From contig CM055911.1 in assembly GCA_029582155.1 (NCBI GenBank), positions 53,288,888-53,352,887 on the forward strand: 64,000 nt of DNA. The letters are read 5' to 3'. Origin of the DNA: Panopea generosa (Eukaryota > Mollusca > Bivalvia > Adapedonta > Hiatellidae). The first letter of the stretch is position 1, and every line of letters starts with the position of its first letter. The translations under genes and the position numbers were made by a program. Shown here one piece after another: positions 59,366-64,000 of this stretch. The notes beneath the pieces were generated by a model, which was not told the DNA's origin, made no database searches, and was given only the letters and a program-made list of their open reading frames with translations.

Positions 59366-62300
59366 TCTGATAATTTGATATCGACCGTAAAAGACTTTCT
59401 TGCGCTGAATCTTGCGCTGAATCTATTGACTTATATCAGGAAGACGACCGTACCTAACTTTCTTGCGCTGAATCTATTGACATTTATCAGGCAAGCGACC
59501 GTACCTAACTTTCATGCGCTGAATCTATTGACAATTATCAGGCAAGCGACCGTACCTAACTTTCTTGCGCTGAGTCTATTGACAATTATAAGGCAAGTGA
59601 CCGTACCTAACTTTCTTGCGCTGAATATATTGACTTATAACAGGAACACGACCGTACCTAACTTTTTGCGTTGAATCTATTGACATATATCAGGAAAACG
59701 ACCGTACCTAACTTTCTTGCGCTGAATCTATTGACATATATCAGGCAAGCGACCGTACCTAACATTCATGCGTTGAATCTATTGACAATTATCAGACAAG
59801 CGACCGTCCTTAACTTTCATGCGCTGAATCTATTGACATATATCAGGAAAACGACCGTACCTAACTTTCTTGCGCTGAATCTATTGACATATATCAGGAA
59901 AACGACCGTACATAACTTTCTTGCGCTGAATTTATTGACAATTATCAGGTAAGCGACCGTACCTAACTTTCTTGCGCTGAATCTATTGACAATTATCAGG
60001 CAAGCGACCGTACCTAACTTTCTTGCGCTGAATCTATTGACAATTATCAGGAAAACGACCGTACCTAACTTTCATGCGCTGAATCTATTGACAATTATCA
60101 GGAAAACGACCGTACCTAACTTTCATGCGCTGAATCTATTGACAATTTTCAGGCAAGCGCCCGTACCTAACTTTCTTGCGTTGAATCTATCGACATATAT
60201 CAGGAAAACGACCGTACCTAACTTTCTTTCGCTGAATCTATTGACAATTTTCAGGCAAGCGACCGTACCTAACTTTCTTGCGCTGAATGTATTGACATTT
60301 ATCAGGCAAGCAACCGTACCTAACTTTCATGCGCTGAATCTATTGACAATTATCAGGCAAGCGACCGTACCTAACTTTCTTGCGCTGAATCTATTGACAA
60401 TTATCAGGAAAACGACCGTACCTAACTTTCATGCGCTGAATCTATTGACAATTTTCAGGCAAGCGACCGTACCTAACTTTCTTGCGTTGAATCTATCGAC
60501 ATATATCAGGAAAACGACCGTACCTTACTTTCATGCGCTGAATCTATTGACAATTTTCAGGCAAGCGACCGTACCTAACTTTCTTGCGCTGAATCTATTG
60601 ACATTTATCAGGCAAGCGACCGTACCTTACTTTCATGCGCTGAATCTATTGACAATTATCAGGCAAGCGACCGTACCTAACTTTCTTGCGCTGAATTTAT
60701 TGACAATTATAAGGCAAGTGACCGTACCTAACTTTTTTGCGCTGAATATATTGACTTATAACAGGAACACGACCGTACCTAACTTCTTGCGTTGAATCTA
60801 TTGACATATATCAGGAAAACGACCGTACCTGACTTTCTTGCGCTGAATCTATTGACAATTATCAGGCAAGCGACCGTACCTAACATGCATGCGCTGAATC
60901 TATTGACATATATCAGGAAAACGACCGTACCTAACTTTCTTGCGCTGAATCTATTGACATATATCAGGAAAACGACCGTACATAACTTTCTTGCGCCTAA
61001 TTTATTGACAATTATCAGGTAAGCGACCGTACCTAACTTTCTTGCGCTGAATCTATTGACTTATATCAGGAAAACGACCGTACCTAACTTTCTTGAGCTG
61101 AATCTATTGACAATTATCAGGAAAACGACCGTACCTAACTTTCATGCGCTGAATCTATTGACAATTTTCAGGCAAGCGACCGTACCTAACTTTCTTGCGT
61201 TGAATCTATCGACATATATCAGGAAAACGACCGTACCTAACTTTCTTGCGCTGAATCTATTGACAATTATCAGGAAAGCGACCGTACCTAACTTTCATGC
61301 GCTGAATCTATTGACAATTATCAGACAAGCGACCGTACCTAACTTTCTTGCGCTGAATCTACTTACTTATATCAGGAAAACGACCGTACCTAACTTTCTT
61401 TCGCTGAATCTATTGACAATTTTCAGGCATTCGACCGTACCTAACTTTCTTGCGCTGAATCTTTTGACTTATATCAGGAAAACGACCGTACCTAACTCTC
61501 TTGCGCTGAATCTATTGACATATATCAGGAAAACGACCGTACCTAACTTTCTTGCGCTGAATCTATTGACAATTATCAGGCAAGCGACCGTACCTAACTT
61601 TTATGCGTTGAATCTATCGACAATTATCAAGGCAAGCGACCGTACCTAACTTTCATGCGCTGAATTTATTGACATATATCAGGAAAACGACCGTACATAA
61701 CTTTCTTGTGCTGAATCTTTTGACAATTATCAGGTAAGCGACCGTACCTAACTTTCTTGCGCTGAATCTATTGACTTATATCAGGAAAACGACCGTACCT
61801 AACTTTCTTGCGCTGAATCTAGTGACAATTCTCAGGAAAACGACCGTACCTAACTTTCATGCGCTGAATCTATTGACAATTACCAGGCAAGCGACCGTAC
61901 CTAACTTTCTTGCGCTGAATCTATTGACTTATATCAGGAAAACGACCGTAACTAACTTTCTTGCGCTGAATCTATTAACAATTTTCAGGCAAGCGACCGT
62001 ACCTAACTTTCTTGCGCTGAATCCATTGACTTATATCAGGAAAACGACCGTACCTAACTCTCTTGCGCTGAATCTATTGACATATATCAGGAAAACGACC
62101 GTACCTAACTTTCTTGCGCTGAATCTTTTGACAATTATCAGACAGGCGACCGTACCTAACTTTCTTGCGCTGAATATGTCGACTTATATCAGGAAAACAA
62201 CCGTACCTAACTTTCTTGCGCTGAATCTATTGACAATTATCAGGTAAGCGACCGTACCTAACTTTCTTGGGCTGAATCTATTGACTTATATCAAGAAAAT

Positions 62301-62430
62301 GACCGTACCTAACTTTCTGGTACTGACTCTTGGTATACACCAGGAAAACGACCGAACCTAATTTTCTGGTACTGACTCTTGGCGTACACAAGGAAAACGA
62401 CCTCCTAACTTTCTTACACTGGCTATATTG
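59366..62430. repeat. 51-bp tandem array, about 60 units
   Basis: The unit is GACCGTACCTAACTTTCTTG then CGCTGAATCTATTGACATAT then ATCAGGAAAAC, 51 bp. Alternative forms have GACAATTATCAGGCAAGC and TTTCATGCG. Blocks recur about 1121 bp apart (the TATAACAGGAACACGACC unit near 59634 and 60755). As 51 is a multiple of three, plus-strand frames of up to 269 codons appear (FLALNLLTYIRKTTVPN); they are broken by 1-bp changes and carry no other domain. Confidence 0.96.
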
Positions 62431-62452
62431 GCTTGTATCGGGAAATCCTGAC

Positions 62453-62820
62453 TTTGAATCAGTTTTGGTAAAGATAGATTAAAAAAAACAGTAAACCAAT
62501 ATTTATCAGCTCCGTGTACAGGACACCTTCATCAAATGTGCAATGGATCGATTCATTTTCGAGGCAACTTGATACAGTAGTATCTCTAGGAAATGGAATG
62601 ATTGTTCTTGGTGATTTGAACATACATCTGTTAGCAAGTCAAACTAATATTACAAAATATTATCAGACAATAGAGCTATAATACTTCAAGAAAATTACAA
62701 CTAATCCAACAAATCGTCAACTTTAATTGATCATAATTATATACACCTCACACGAAAGCATTCGTAACCAAAGTTGCTTCTGATCAAGATTTTAAAAACT
62801 GGATCAACATTTTCACATCC
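62453..62820 (+). pseudogene. LINE endonuclease fragment lying between blocks of the 51-bp array
   Basis: Coding islands read FESVLVKI, then (after a frame change at an A-run) KPIFISSVYRTPSSNVQW and MIVLGDLNIHLL, then NPTNR and LIDHN. These match, in order, the APE endonuclease blocks 'ESvwvki', 'YRpPss', 'GDfN' (catalytic Asp and Asn, at 62610..62621), 'PTR' and 'LIDhi'. Stops and frameshifts make it non-functional. The N-terminal part of the domain is missing; in its place is the tandem array. Confidence 0.8.
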
Positions 62821-62914
62821 GTTCTTATAAGCACTTCACATACCTATTTCTATTTTTACAGTCATATATACGGTTATTGACAAACATTTGTTTGCATACC
62901 TTAATAAATATAAA

Positions 62915-63195
62915 CATATTAAAGTGGCTTATATCAGATCAACAACGGTATATAACTTTCTTGCACTGACTTTATTCGCTTATACCAGGACAACGACCGT
63001 AACTATCTTTCTTGCACTGACTATACTGGCTTGTATCAGGACAACGACCGTACATAACTTTCTTGCACTGACTCTATTGACTTGTATCAGAAAAACGACC
63101 GCACATAACTTTCTTGCACTGACTATACAAGCTTGTATCAGAAAAACGACCGTACATAATTTTCTTGCACTTACCCTATTGGATTGTATCAGTAT
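62915..63195. repeat. Continuation of the 51-bp array, diverged subfamily
   Basis: About five units of the same family: ACAACGACCGTAC, ATAACTTTCTTGCACTGACT and TATTGACTTGTATCAG. They differ from the main block by TTGCACTGAC in place of TTGCGCTGAAT and by ACATAAC in place of ACCTAAC. Open frames of 124 (plus) and 89 (minus) codons here are repeat translations. Confidence 0.9.
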
Positions 63196-64000
63196 TGATA
63201 GTAGTGGCTCTAATAAACTTCTACATATCGTACACTCACGTGGTGCCATTAGAAGCAGGTGATTGGCTCGTATGTTTATGTTATTTGTTATTTACCTGAG
63301 ATGTTAGTAAATAATTTGGCTACCTCCTGCATTTGTGTCCCTTTTTTTTCGTTTGAAAGAATGTTGTGTCCCTTTTTTTTTCGTTTGAAAGAATGTTCTT
63401 GTGTTTTCATATATCTTCCGGTGTTGCGTTCCCATAGCTCTTGCGTGTATACAACAAAACAACATGGGTTCCTATACTCAAAATATTCTATTTGAGTGTG
63501 AATTGAAGCTAACGATGCTTTATTTATTTAAAACTACGTTATTTGATATATAGAATTAATAACTGAACTATATCCAATTTCCTAGTTCATCAAGCTATTC
63601 ATTGTCTAATAATACTATTTCCGTTTTGGTGTGTATTTTTATTCACCGTTCAGCTGGTTTTTGTTTCTTACCTTTTGTATTTAATGGATTTTGCCTTTAC
63701 ATCCCAGGGGGAAATTTTCATCAAACAAAATGTTTATTAATTTGTTAGTAGATGCTTTTATGACAACGTAGTCGGTCCTTTGCTAAATTGGGTTAGTCAA
63801 CATGGCTGGCGAGTTAATTGCAGTAATCCATTAATGTCGCTACATTATATTTTTTTTCAGCAAACAGCGTTTCCGTTTTACGACAACGGCGTATTGAATA
63901 CAAAACACGATTTGTTTACAAAGCAATCATATCGACAATGGTCATTGAAGTCAATTCCTGTAACAATAGAACATTGCTGACTGGTGTTTCTGTGACAACC
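63196..64000. other. No gene recognised; two units like the 25-bp repeat and a possible splice acceptor
   Basis: Near 63395..63445 lie two units resembling the 25-bp array at 22.1 kb (CTTGTGTTTTCATATATCTT and GTGTTGCGTTCCC). A CTTTTTTTTTCGTTTGAAAG segment occurs twice just before (63341, 63371). At 63850..63860 a T-run ends in CAG, followed by 40 open codons to a TGA at 63980. The window ends too soon to judge it. Confidence 0.4.

Noticed and set aside
59324-62247. Plus-strand frames of 76-269 codons with LALNLLTYIRKTTVPNF repeats
   Set aside because: Translation of the 51-bp array. They are broken by single-base changes and have no non-repeat domain, start context or flanking coding sequence.

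Overview
This is eukaryotic, AT-rich, gene-poor DNA, most likely from a mollusc and probably a bivalve. That assignment is an inference. It rests on tRNA-derived SINEs of types I associate with molluscan genomes, decayed CR1/L2-like LINE copies, small TIR elements (MITEs) and very abundant minisatellites. There is no operon structure, no rRNA gene and no intact tRNA gene. Almost every long open frame is a by-product of tandem repetition. The only compact protein-coding candidate I would defend is a 92-codon frame on the minus strand (25772..26050).

About 45% of the window (roughly 28-29 kb by my hand count) is tandem repeat, in eleven unrelated families. In order: a 43-bp satellite (1..5692); a 44-bp AT-rich satellite (10893..18372); a 46-bp array (20729..21325); a 25-bp array (22098..22275); a 26-34-bp array (32372..32956); a 17-bp array (33931..34528); a 33-bp satellite (36279..44728); a 131-bp array (49121..49765); a 26/27-bp array (52618..53238); a 48-bp array (57657..58052); and a 51-bp array (59366..62430, resuming 62915..63195). 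Several carry higher-order repeats, for example 2524 bp in the 44-bp array, about 2376 bp in the 33-bp array and about 1121 bp in the 51-bp array.

Between the arrays lie dispersed elements: at least four SINE families recognisable by A-box and B-box tRNA-like heads; a MITE family with about six copies and inverted CAGTCAAACCTG-type ends; two other MITEs; two dispersed repeats of unknown class; and two LINE relics. One relic (52.5-54.6 kb) keeps parts of the endonuclease and reverse transcriptase and is split by a SINE flanked by a perfect 15-bp target-site duplication. The other (62.45-62.8 kb) keeps a GDLN endonuclease motif and lies between two blocks of the 51-bp array.

The main theme is the birth of tandem repeats from mobile elements. 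The 26/27-bp array is an amplified piece of a LINE endonuclease gene. The 131-bp array starts inside a SINE. The 46-bp array is the amplified middle of a dispersed sequence that exists with a single unit at 5.9 kb. The 33-bp and 51-bp units are multiples of three, which gives very long frames. The 33-bp array also keeps its reading frame for about 7.3 kb, and this may or may not reflect translation. I found no defence system, CRISPR array or gene cluster.
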